From: Trichoplax sp. H2
Lineage: Eukaryota; Placozoa; Uniplacotomia; Trichoplacea
Length of the DNA stretch: 64,000 nt
Direction: 5' to 3'
Assembly: GCA_003344405.1 (NCBI GenBank)
Contig: NOWV01000006.1
Location: 1,054,001 to 1,118,000 of the forward strand
The position numbers and the translations under genes are program-made. This document shows positions 49,023-62,100 of the stretch, in pieces. The notes under the pieces are model-generated. The model was not told the DNA's origin. It did no database searches and was given only the letters and a program-made list of their open reading frames with translations. Each line of letters starts with the position of its first letter. The first letter of the stretch is position 1.

Positions 49023-51907
49023 AAATTTGGTGATTTTATTTCACCGCTAGATAGTAATTTTTATTAACAGATCTACAATTAATAGCTAAGTGGTCAGTTG
49101 AGATTATACATGGACTAGCATTAATTGAATTTTAAAAGTCTCCAACAAAATACAGCTCTAATAGATGAATTCTAAAGTTTCGATTATCTGATCTTTTCGG
49201 TTATTGCATATGAGATTAATCACGTAGTAATACAAGTCTGTACAATACTGGTGATTATGTTGTTTGAAGTATGTTAAATCGACTACTTTCGGTTTGACGG
49301 ACAAACTGTTAGTGCTGGTATTCTGTATCAATTCTCTTTTGAACATATAAAGAGATACTAGATAATATTAAGTATTATTTTGAAGGAAAATTTTTGTGGA
49401 TAGTTATGACTACCGTTTTGACTAAGTCACTCTTAGATATTAGTTTGATATCAGATTTAATAGACGATATAATTACAGCCATATAAATTACTACTACTAT
49501 TTTTATATGATACTGTACGTGTGTAAGCTCAATAAATATTTCAATTGCTAGATAATTCATAACTAGTTTTATAGAATGACTAACGGTACCCTTGTAGAAG
49601 GCTACCAGGTTTTGACAAAAGTCTGCTAATATAACCCAGAAAAAGGACCATTTATAGCTATTTTCTCACGGTAACGGATCACTTCTGCAGAAGCGAAGTA
49701 TGCAAACGTTTTAGCAAACAAAGTGACTACTACAGATCATTTTATTTGGTGTTACCAGTCTTAAAATTGTAAGGTTGTAAGTTCTGCATCCTTGCTTAAT
49801 CAGCACTAACAATATATATATACAAGTGTGCCTTCTATATTTATCTTGTCTTATTAATTTAAATATTTCATATTTTAATTTTATCGTACTGCACTATATC
49901 GTGGTCTGTTTAGAATATGGTATTTACGATTCAATTTGGAAGGAATTAATACAAGATTACATTTTTACTCTACCACTAGGCATTTTGATAGATTGTATCT
50001 AAGGTTTTATATTCTACCAACTATTAAATATCTCAGTGAGTTAATAATCTGCATACATTACTCATATATATATATAGTGCAAACGTCGTCTTCACCTCTA
50101 AGGCACTTTGATATGTAATGGTCACGTATAGTTAAATAGAATGCAAGGCTATCTTGCAAAATATCGCAAATTATCATTTATTTTATCATGCATACTATCA
50201 CCTTACAATACAAAATTCTTAGCATCAATTATCCATAAAGTAATAATACGAAATAAGCTATACAATGTTGGAGTCTTCAATGATTGTAACGATGCGTTGA
50301 CTTTGCTAAAGCATATTCATAGTTTATTGTGCTAAGCTACTGTATATGTAATAAAACTATAAGTAATATTAATGACAGCCAACGTTCGCATTTGATAATA
50401 TAATTCTTAATATTATCATATGATGTGGTAGGAAATTACATGTTATCCTACAGAGGAATTAAATGGTGACGCTGCATTTAAAGCTTCATAGTACTTAACA
50501 CCTTTACAAGACAAGCATCATTTCTAAAAAGTGAACGAAGACCGTAAAGTTATAGGACTGATACTATAAAATGATCGTAAATTTTGAAGGAGGTACTCAG
50601 AATAAAACATGATTAGCGAAAATGTTTAAGTTACAATAAAGCTACTAAAATTCTTTTCTGTAACGAAATTAAAGCTGGCAGCAGATAAATCAAATGAATT
50701 TTGGATATGATGATGAACTAAGATCGATTTTACAAGACATATAGCCTATCAGTAGTGTATCAAAAAGCTAAAGAAATTAAACAGTACAGCTTATAGAAGA
50801 TTGAAAATATTTGTGCCTAACAGGCCATTAACGATTAACATCTAAAATAAAATTATTTTACTGTCTAATAAAATAGTGAAAAGAACTATAATACCAAATG
50901 ATGTATTTATAGGGTACTAAGGGTTGTATAAATCGCTATTACTGTTAGTATACTTTCTATTAAATTTACTTAAAGTATAACTCATTAGAATTGAAGAAAA
51001 AAATACTAGACTATTCGGTCAATTGATAAAGAATACGGGCAAATTTACTTTTTGGTGCTGTATTTTCTTTTTACTTATTGTAGCTAAGTCCATCCTGGCG
51101 TAACTGAGAGTAAAAGTAAATAGATTTAGATTTAGAAATTTTACAGCTTGTGGGAGATATCGAGTTAAACTACTTCGCTTGAGATCAGCGGGAAGTATGA
51201 ATGATATGAACAAAGTACTGTACGATTGCGTAATATATATATACGTATAATTATAGGTAACTCATCTTTCATTACTATGACAAAATCAAAATACATACAT
51301 TGTAAATGGTGTACTCTCACTTGCATAGTAATTACTTTATAAAAAAGTTAAATCTTTTATACGCTTATCATGATTAACAAGCTAAGGATTATAATTTGTA
51401 CTGTATTGATCTTATTTTGTAACACCTTAAGATACTTAGAAGCTAATACTTTATAACATTCAGCCAAGATATTACAGAAATTGGTAGATATCACAACTAT
51501 GCAACAGATCGAATTGATGACGTCGACGATTGCGCAGGAATTAAAAGAGTCAGATGCGATGCAAGCGATGAACTTATTGATATCGATAGTTCTTCCTCTT
51601 AAAATTCAGTGTCTTACACGCTCGTAATCATGTAGTCATGCCGTTTGATGTCAACAATAATGCAATGTTTAAGTACCTTTTGTGGATTGACTGGCTGGAT
51701 AGCTTAGCTTAGAGCTAAAATGATCGTCATTTAAAAGTCAACGTCATTGAATTACTTATGTTAGATTTTTTATACCTAAAATGACATGATAATAGAATAA
51801 TATAAGACAGAGTTGTTTAATTGATGTCGTAATGTACAACAGTACTTAGAAATCTTGTATAAAACTAGGCTAAAATAAATCTACGCAATTTTTAACTAGT
51901 ACTAAAG
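49023..51907. other. Convergent 3' region between TBCK and the GPCR, with possible orphan exon
   Basis: 2.9 kb of AT-rich sequence, no gene recognised. One compositionally distinct patch at 51480-51600 follows a plus-strand TTACAG and stays open in more than one frame. In one frame it gives IDDVDD, ASDELIDIDSSSS and a stop. It could be an isolated last exon, but no upstream partner was found. Frames at 49158, 49375, 49936, 50141 and 51019 look like chance. No GTAC cluster is present. Confidence 0.45.
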
Positions 51908-53131
51908 TTAGTTTCTTACCGCTGAGAGATACTCGAGAGATTCTTGAATCCTTACTACCTTTTGTCGAGGTAGTTTATCGAGTTGACCGTCTTTTTGTTC
52001 ATTATTACCCCGACTATCTAGACGTCTATGATTTTGATGATTTTCTTGATTTCCGCTATTTTCGAAATTACCGATAGATGATACATTTATTTCTCTGGTA
52101 TGTGCCGATTTTCCTTCATGAACAGAAAAGACTGTTCCCTGTCCAGTTTGCAAACGATGTCTAAAGACTTCTTCCCTACCAATGCATTGATAAAAGTAAC
52201 GTAGCAACTCCATTTTCATTGGTACGTTAAAATAGCTATACATGACAGGATGTATTAAGGGATATGAATACGCTAAGAAACGAAATATTAATGCATACGT
52301 AACCAAAGGAACAAAACTTATGTCGGATGAAGGTACTAATGCAATAACTAAGGAAGCAACAATTGATAATACAGCAAATGGCAACCACATGATAACGAAT
52401 ACACCAATCAATACGACCATTTGGATGATGGCTTTATAGTTTCTGTTGACCTTCTTCTTTATAGTTTTACTGTCTTTACCGGCATACAGCTCTTTAGTGT
52501 GTGATTTAATTACAAAAAAAATTCTGGTATAGACGATGATAACAACACTTAAAGGTATGAAAAATAGGACAGCCGAGGTGGCAGTTGCAGAAATAGCGTC
52601 GGCTAAAGCAAGACTTTGACCGAATTCGTAATCGTACGTGCAATTTTCAAGATTAATTTTTCGATAAGTAACTAATGTCAAGATCGATACAACCGGCAAT
52701 ATCCAAATTAACGTTAACATGATGCCAGTTGTTTTTCTGGTAACCAGCCGTTTGTAATTGTACGGATACATTACAAAAATGTAGCGATCAGCACTTATCA
52801 AGCATAGATGGAGGTTAAAATTAGCCATAAAGAATATATTACCGGAGGGAGAAAAAGTACAGATTATTGCATAGACTGATCGAGGTATATTGGGAAAAGA
52901 ATTAATAAATTCAACTAATATACTGTTCCATATAGCAAATAAGATACAGATTACGAAAGAGCTGCAAAAAATTGTGTAAGTTTGCCCTTTTAATCGATGA
53001 CGTGAAGCGATTATCAATGCTAAAATTGCGGCATTAGTTGCGATGGTTAAAATGCCGATAATAAACCAAATTGCTTGTGATACAGGTACCGGAATGGATG
53101 GTAACACTATGGGCGCTGAAGAGTTGGACAT
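51908..53131 (-). CDS. Rhodopsin-family (class A) G protein-coupled receptor, intronless
   Basis: The product is 407 aa with seven hydrophobic segments at about residues 18-42, 53-75, 88-110, 135-156, 178-203, 232-258 and 270-300, so it is a plasma-membrane receptor. Class A marks: Asn33 in TM1 (ATNAAI), DRY at 115-117 at the end of TM3, WLP in TM6 (249-251), and Cys91 and Cys164 placed for the TM3-loop disulfide. Departures: TM2 has no Asp where D2.50 is expected, and TM7 ends HPVMY (294-298) instead of NPxxY. An N-glycosylation site (NSS) lies at the extracellular N-terminus. The tail is long, polar and Asn/Gln/His-rich. The ligand cannot be told. GTAAGA overlaps the last codons, so the C-terminus might be spliced on. 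Lone-exon receptors of this kind are typically lineage-expanded. Confidence 0.92.
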   Translation of the reverse strand: MSNSSAPIVLPSIPVPVSQAIWFIIGILTIATNAAILALIIASRHRLKGQTYTIFCSSFVICILFAIWNSILVEFINSFPNIPRSVYAIICTFSPSGNIFFMANFNLHLCLISADRYIFVMYPYNYKRLVTRKTTGIMLTLIWILPVVSILTLVTYRKINLENCTYDYEFGQSLALADAISATATSAVLFFIPLSVVIIVYTRIFFVIKSHTKELYAGKDSKTIKKKVNRNYKAIIQMVVLIGVFVIMWLPFAVLSIVASLVIALVPSSDISFVPLVTYALIFRFLAYSYPLIHPVMYSYFNVPMKMELLRYFYQCIGREEVFRHRLQTGQGTVFSVHEGKSAHTREINVSSIGNFENSGNQENHQNHRRLDSRGNNEQKDGQLDKLPRQKVVRIQESLEYLSAVRN

Positions 53132-56100
53132 GATAATTCAATCGGGAAGAAGCTATTTAGAATGATTGACTGTAATATCTTGTTGATTTCTAGAAATAAA
53201 GTTTAAAATCTGCCAAGGAGTAAACTGTTTCTTGTACACAAAAGAGTATTACCTTGATTATTAATACATCTACTGCTTAAAATAGACTATCAACACCTTT
53301 TTTCGATGGTTAATATAATCCTTAAACTTGGTCTTCAGGTGTCAGTAACGATCAATAGAATTAAAATGTTTCTTTTTTAATTTACGATACAGTGATAGAT
53401 GATATTAATAAGGAGATCTTTAATTTCTGGTCTTCAGAGATTGTACGCGTATTATTAGGATGGAACAGTCTAATAATGTGAATTAAATGTAACCAAAGAG
53501 TATATCAGACGTTGTAAAATATGAATTAACAGAGCTCTTTGCGCAAATACAGCAGTCAGTATATTGTAGAAGAGGATCTCTTACTAGCCAAGAGAATCAG
53601 CTATTTGCTGGGTACTGACCATATCGATTGTAGAATTTCTTGATTGATTTCGTTTATGATTCACCTAAATAAACAATATAAAATGAACGAATAACAAACA
53701 TCAGCCACTACTTACTCGAAACATTATAGCAAAATCATTCGTTACTGATTTTAAAATTAAGTACCAAGCGAGTTTTCGATGTTGAAGTATCACTTTCTAG
53801 ATTAAATTGCTGTTGCATGTTACTACTTTATAGAAACCTTACACGAGAATACTACATTACTGACGCGTACATTTTAATAACCTGGTAATAAAATAATTAT
53901 AAACTAGAATAATTTACAGTATACATTAAAGATGGCTGATTTGGTAAGCTTAGCCAAGTAAGAAATAATTAATAAGGAATTACAACGCAGTATGATTTAA
54001 TTAGAAATCTGCCAATGAATATTTAGAAAACAAAAAGTTCACAACTATGCAGACCTCTTAAACTGCACACGACTAATTAAATAATGCTTAATCAACGATA
54101 GTTAGTGTAGCATATTCTCTATTGGCAAGACGATAATTGAATTTAAATTAGTCCATGTATTACTGGAAAGCACAGTATCATATTTTACAGACGATCAAGT
54201 CTATTTTAAGTATAAATCAAAGCATATTAACCAATTCACTTCAATGCAAAGTAGATCTGATAGATTAATAGATAAAATAGATCAAGCAAGATTAGGACTG
54301 TCTAAATTAGACAATGTATAGGGAATTAATAAATCAGAAATGAAGGAAAGACAAATAAATAAAATTGTAGGATGGAAGTAAATGAAGAAAATATCCATGA
54401 GTACAATAAAAAAATCTACCTATTATTGTTTCTTTTACATGTATTTAATCAGTAGAAAGCGATGATTAAATTGATGAGTGTATTCAATATGATGAGATTA
54501 AACTTATTTCTGTTACCTGGCGGCCATCAGAATTTACTGAAACTTTAAAGTAACTTAACTACTTTATGTAGTAATATGTTTTAGCTGAAGATTACTAATA
54601 TGATCACCTGAGAAATTGAAATGAGAGACTGTTGCGATACATCCTTTTACGAAATATCTCAATAGAAAATACATGGAAATTTGGAACAGAAAAGCCGTTA
54701 AGTTAAGGCTGGAAAGTTTGAAATAATAAAATACATGAAGTCATAATTGTTCTGGTCAACATATTCGTCGAATAACAAATAATAACCCTGCTCTATTTGA
54801 TAATATGTGCCGAGAATGATTATCAGCTATCGGAGGGTAACTAACTTTTAACTGTGAATACGGTAGTGATAGATTTGCTAAAGTCTAGCTGGCACTTTTG
54901 TTCGGAAGGAATTCAATCTTTATTTGTACCCATTTAGCTATACTTGTACATGTAAAGATCGATCAAAGAGAATATAATAAAGTGAATAAGATTTAAAAAT
55001 ACCTGTGCGTAAATAAGATAGACAAGCTGCATTATTTATTTACCGTCTACTGTACTACTGACGCACGATAAGGCACAGAACTAAATTAAAAGTGAGTCTT
55101 TCACAAAGTTAAACTGCATTATTAGAGAAGTTCGTGGGGTTTTGTTATTTTATTTCATTATATATTTATGAGTTATCTTATTATGGATAAAATTTTGTAA
55201 TTTCTTGATCTGTTAGCTAATTAATAATTAGTATTTCAGAGAAATTTTTTACAAAAACGGAACATTCATGAAAGCTTGAGAATAATTATAATACAGACGG
55301 TTACCTAAAAAAGTTATTACAATTTAGGTGGTGCCAGTTAATGACGTAAAAGGAATATTTCCCTATAATTAATTTTCTAAAGTTGTATTGAATGTCACTA
55401 AAGTACTGCAGTAATAGGGATAGGTGTCAAGCATGCATGTCAGACCGCTTACTAAGAGATGTATTGAATTAATCACAGGAAAGTCGAAAAAATTGATTAT
55501 ATTGTAATAGAGTCAAAAGTAAAAAACAGGACCCCATTTCAAGTATATGATCATCGAAATGGTTGTATGTCATCTAAATGAGTCTATCCAATAAAACTGA
55601 CTATGTAATCCGCTTGCGTGAGAAAAATAAAATTCGATCATCTTTGTAAAAAATTTCAACGTCTTTCAGAAAATAGAAGTAGATGCACGCTGAGGTAGCT
55701 ACATAAGTCAATGAATCAGTTCATCATCAATTTAGATAGCGAAAAGAATGGCTGCTCGTGTACAATTTTAATGCCCTTGTAGTAAAGGAATCGAGTTGGC
55801 AACCGAAAAAATTTCACTTACGAATGAATCGGTGACTTCAGCAGCTTAATACGATAGATATTAAATTGATCCAATTTTTCAGTGCCAGTAAAAGTTAAAG
55901 TCAAGGTTTTGTAACTGAACGCAAATTGATGGTTACTTGCTTTATAAGAAAGAAATTGATGTTAAAAATTAATTTGTAAGTAAATTAGTGTAAGCCGTTT
56001 GATGATTATTGTACGAGTATACATCGTGCAATGTATTAGCGTAACTTAAACATGACAATCGCTCATTTGTCATAAAAATATAAAGGACAGAAAATATGTA

Positions 56101-59100
56101 AACATTGCATTGTTAATCAAATTTATTTTTGATTACTTTGCAAGTAAAATAGTGACCGTCCGACTATTGTCAATAGATCAAAAATAATAGTTTTACTATA
56201 CAAAGATCACCTAGCTACGTCGTTAAACTAAATTCTTCCTACTGTGCTGAATAATTCAGATACAAAGTAACGAGTTGTTTATTGTAATTTAATACAAGCT
56301 ACCAACAGTCACCATTTAGAGAAAAGTTATTAAAACGATCGGTGATAAAAATAGCACAAACAAACAATCGTACTGATACTATCCACTGTGCTATGTTTAA
56401 ATCATATGAGTACTTCTAAGTTCGTAAAAGTCGTACGCTGTTAAGGTAAGCTAAGTGTATATTTTTCAATGTTGATCAGTAGTTTTATGGATGACTGAGA
56501 AAGTAAGAGAGGGAGAGATTAAACTTGCCTACCTCATTTTCGTAAATTACAGTAGAAGAAAGGCAGAATGTTATTTTTAATATCTAGTTATGATTCTTTA
56601 AGAACACGATGAAGCGAATAACGAAATTTGAGCTCATTAAATATTCACATTCAATAATGATCACTAATTATTATTACCACTATGATAGATCTGAAAGATT
56701 ACTGCAATTTAGATCGAAATAATGCAACAATATAGCCTTTATATCATGACGAGTGCTTTTATGGAGGCTCAATCGGCGAATTTAATAGAAATAGTAAACA
56801 ATATCGAAATAAGAGGATGATTGAACTGAGCTGGAATAAAACTTAATTAAATGGAATACTACGTTACTCCACCCTATTACTAATTTAGTAACACAGTACA
56901 CAATAAAAATAATTTGAATAAGAATTTATGACTGTTGTCAAGGTATGGTACCAGTAGCGTTGCGTTTTGTATAATTAGTGTTGCTTGCCCTAGGCCATGT
57001 GCATTATTGATTCTTAGTGTCAGTATTGCCAGAAAATATTCAATTCATCACTTGTTAAAATCTAATAATTCATATAGGCGTCACATAACATCCAAATTTA
57101 ATACTTTTTAAGACGGAATTGATATCGATACATTTGACAATGAGATACTTAACACGCTTATAGAGATAGGCTAAAACCGATGTTTATTACATAGCATGTT
57201 TTTAGCGAATATGCAACAATCCCTGCTTTTTTTTCTACTCATTTTCTTGTAAGAGATCTTATTAGGCTTAATTGGTAACAAACGTATCGCGATAGACAAA
57301 ATTATTCTTAAGGATCATTTGTTAAGTCCCTTAACTAATAAAAAGTGTGATACTTGATGCAAGCTTTGAAAAAACCTATGAAGTCCTAGCCATATCGATT
57401 ATGTATATTTTTCGAAAGACGATACTAGATCATAAATATGTGCGTAAAGACAAAAAAACACCTTAGATAATTTTAATAAATAAAAAATATTCATGGGATC
57501 GCCTTTCTACAGATAGGCTATTGCCGTGTTCTACTACAAATTATTTAATTCTTGATCTATTGCAATTAGTACTAATTGATATCAAAGGTTACAAAGATGC
57601 ATTTAGCAGTATCTGTTACTAAATAATCAGTAGTATTTTTTCCAAACTGACTCTAACGGATGAGTTTTCATGATAAATGCTGTTATATGATCAAGATAGA
57701 TGATCATGAGCATACTCAGCAATTACTAAATGATATTTGAACTCTGATTCGTAAGGTACTTGTTTTAAATCTCGTACGCATATACAATTTGTAGTAGTTT
57801 ATCTTATGTTATTACGGATGGCGAACCCCAGGTAAAGATTACAGTAGCAAGAGTTTACTGCTGTTTGAATTACTTCTATAAGAAGGAAATTTTAATCTGC
57901 TGTGTAATAAACATGACCTATCTTTTCATTCTCTAAAGAAGTTTAATATGTTTTGTTGATGGCATATGGAAAGATAAGATATGGTTACTGTAGTGATTAC
58001 ATTCACAATTAATATCGATTTCCCTGAAACAATATTATACTAGCAAAAAACATTTTGATCAGTTCTAGGAATGGTTTTCCACCATAATAATAAGCCTATA
58101 TTGAAATATCAGAATCAGTACATGATTGATTTCTTGGTTTTCTTTTTTAACAATCTTCTATGTTAAGAAACAAAGCAAAATATAAATGGTTGTGAATGAG
58201 CATCAACAAATAAATGCTAGAATAATAGATTATTACTTAAAATGACTACTTATAACTTGTATTTGCAACGCCAATATCCGCATGATTATAAGAATGACAG
58301 TAAGATATTATTCTTAGAATCGTACCCATATTGTTCTACACGTACTGTGGCCTCTATCAATAAATTATTTATATCTTTTCTCGCAATAAATAATATATAC
58401 GTACTGTATATGTATATGCACTGTACTGTACATCTTAATGGGAGAGACAGAATAATATTTCGAGTGAGGTACAGTATTAGAGATACTAATTGAAGGCAAA
58501 TACTCGATTTCTCAGCAACGTTGTGCTGCTTTATTTTTCTCTGCTTGTAGTATTAACAATAGCTTGCAAATATGAAATAACTCGTAGATTGATTTCGTAA
58601 CTTATTCTGCGTAGCGTATTAAGTACAAAAAAATGCTGCTTACAATTGTTCTTATGCCATTATATTGCTGGCCTATCGGGACGAATATTAATTGTATCTA
58701 ATAAATATCCTATGCTCCTTTGTTTACCATGTAGTATATTTAGTAAACAGGTTTTTTTATTGCAATTTTATTTTTGCATAGCGCAACATACGATTACAAA
58801 ACTCATACGGCTGAATTTCGATTTAATAATAACCATCGATAATGATAGTCTTAAATCACTGTAGATTAATATTAAGACAGGCTCTTATTCATTTCTTAAT
58901 TTACTACTGGAATAGTATGTGACCTATTGTATTCCTTTAGTTTCATGCTTGAGTTGTAGTAAGCAATGACTATAAAGACATCAGATCTTAAATCCTTTCA
59001 AAGTAAGTACTATACTATAATTAATATTAATTGCGTTAAAAACTTAAACATTGAGATTCTAAATTTCTGTTTTAGTACATGGAATAATATCTTAATTTGG

Positions 59101-62100
59101 GCAAAATCTGTACGAATTTGAAATACTGTCAGTGCCTACTTCTAATGTCAAAATTTTAAAGACTATAGAATTTCTAGAGCTTAATATAGATTTTAAGCTG
59201 TTGATATAACCATGACATAGTAATACTATATGTTGCATTGGTTACTTTAGCTGTAATTACAGACTACTAAAAAAGAGGCGTCGGTTTTTGATAGTTCCAT
59301 CTTTTTGCACATGTTTATAACGTTGAAGTAAATCACGTAGTTTAATTAAAACAATAACTACAACACAATCAGCATTTGTGAATTTAAATTACTATAAGTT
59401 AATTGCATAACCTAATTTTGCAATGACCGTATGCTGTAGAAAATCACTATACGAATAAGAATTATTCTGTATCGCTGTTGTTATGAATAGGTGGTCGAAA
59501 TTCGATTATAGAGTTTTATAAACAAGGTATATTTAGAACATAGTTTAGTAACACACGAACATCAAATGCTCGATTATATTTATATAGGAGCTATCTAATT
59601 GATTATATGACAGATATTAAATGGATACTTCATAATACACGTATATAGATTTGGATTGATCTAATATTCCAGTACAATTTTTAACTACTACTTCAGAATT
59701 GCTTTCTGCATATATTTAAATACACCTAAGCTTACTGCTGTAGTCAAGAACTAAACACATCGTAGACGAGTATTGTGTTGCATTGCATTGCATGCTCAAG
59801 ACATCAATTCTTCTAAAATGTGCTGTCATATTAGTGTACTGCAAAAGAGCGTCGATTTCGTTAAAACAGGGAAGTTTCTGTTTTCATCCCTGTACAATAA
59901 ATGTGTTTATGTGTACAACGTAAAGTTGTAAAAGTACCTATTCCGCAATGCACTAATTCTGAAAAGTATGCTCAGTCATATTTCTATAAAACTATCATTT
60001 GTATCAACGTAAGATAACGACACAGGTAAGTAGCAAATTATACGCATTACTTTTTTCTAAATTTATACATGTACGGTAAATCATTCCTTTCGTATCATTT
60101 CAATTACAGAGAAGAATCTTATCTGAAGTAATATTGAAATTTGTCTAGTATGAATCTTTGGTCACTCTGATATAAGTTCAGGTTTGCATGAAAGATCATC
60201 GCACGTCACAAAATAATAATGAATAGGTTAATGCAGTATACAGATTATAAAATGTACTTCGATCACATTTTAGAAATATTGTTACGCTACCTTTGCTTAT
60301 CACATACGGCTGATAAATTAAAAAATATTTATGCAGTGAAGAACCGGAAAATAATGTTGTGTGTGTAAGTGCTTTCAGCTTGCTTAAAATGGAACAAATA
60401 AAGTACATTGGTGATAATGCTACAAAGACAGATAGTGATTTATGGCGAACGAATTAAAGATAGTCATTTAATATTATATAAGACATCACCAGACAAGATA
60501 TGTATATATAATAGTAAATGTTTTTCTGGTACTCGTTTACTCCAATTTATATTAAAGCTATAATAACCTCATAGTGAGATATCTAATAGAAATTGTGTCT
60601 ACGAGAGAGTTAAAGTAAAAAATAGTTATTCATTATGAGGGTTATGAGGTCACTGTTTCACTGAAGTAATAAACTATAATCCTTTTGATACAAAATCGGT
60701 AGTGTAATGAAATTTAATTTTGGACATGTCAGAAGATACTTTTATTATAACGCACTAAGTTTTTATTATTTGTTGGGCTTTCTAATATAGTTCTTTAAGT
60801 TAATGTAGCATTCGATGGAAAATATTAGCTGTTTTGACGTACGTATAACTAAAGTGATTATTTAATATTTACGGTTATAGTATTCGTTAGCGTGAATTAG
60901 TTGCAGTTAATCATCAAATTATCCTTGAAATGTGGTCTAAGAAAGGGTTACTTACTTGAAGTTGAGCCAGTACTTTGCCGACAGAAATCTTATCGCGTAT
61001 TGATTTAACTCTGGCAATTTTTTCCAAGCTAGTACGTTGAATAAGGCTAACTGTAGCTTACTTATGAATTGCACGAGCTTATTGAAATGCCAAGAGGTTA
61101 GTTAAAATAATCGGTTCCTGCAATGGAAAATGCAAAGTTTATATACAAGTTTTTTTAACTACTCGCATCATAATAACAGATCCGCAGCTGTTAATGCTAT
61201 ATATCATTAATGAGATTATTTTTCTATTTAAAATGAAATTTTATAAATGTTGATCAGTCTAAATGACTCACTTTCTTTCTGTTCGTTATTGTCATTTCAT
61301 CGTTTACTACTGTTTAATAATTTATTATGAAATAGATTTAACAAAGTTTCAATTAGACTGTTACATATTTAGTGCTGATGTTGTTATAAATATTTAACTT
61401 ATTCAACTACTAATCGTGACAACACTTGTCTTTATTTAGTTATTTCATCGATAAGGTCATAGAGTATTGTCTTTACGATTGTGCACATAAAATTTTACTT
61501 TCAGTAACATCAAGTTTTCAAGTGAATCATCAATACAATAAACTATAGATTATTGTATTACATTATATGGGATATAAATCATCAATTAACTCCTTCTTCT
61601 GCTAGCGTCTTAAATAAAAATATTATTTTTTTTAACTTTACTTTCATTCCGATTTATCTTTCGGTCTCCGATTACTTATTACACTACTAACTATTACTGC
61701 ACTGAACTATTGTGTACGTAGAATCATAAAAGAGACTTAAATTCGGTACGTTTTATTATATACGGTAGTGTACGGCTACATGTACTGATATAATGGGAGT
61801 GATATATAAAAACGAAAGCTTATGAAATATATCATTTATAAAACAGCATTGCATGGTAGCTAAGCAAAAATCTCACGTTCTTAGTAACATTAATTCAGCA
61901 TATACGAAAGCTGACATACAGTATTGTGACTTCTAATAAAGATATTTATGATCGATCAAATTGCTCATTGGTTATACTCAGAGAAATTAAAATAAATTAA
62001 TATTGCACTATAGGCTACAGAAAATTTTCACTCATTCATCGAAATTTATGTCGAGTTATAAATTGTTATAGAGTTACCGAGATAATTTATATTTCCAGCT

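Noticed and set aside
58242-58864. Two plus-strand frames of 83 and 72 codons
   Set aside because: AT-driven composition, no domain, no splice partners; one crosses a short GTAC palindrome.
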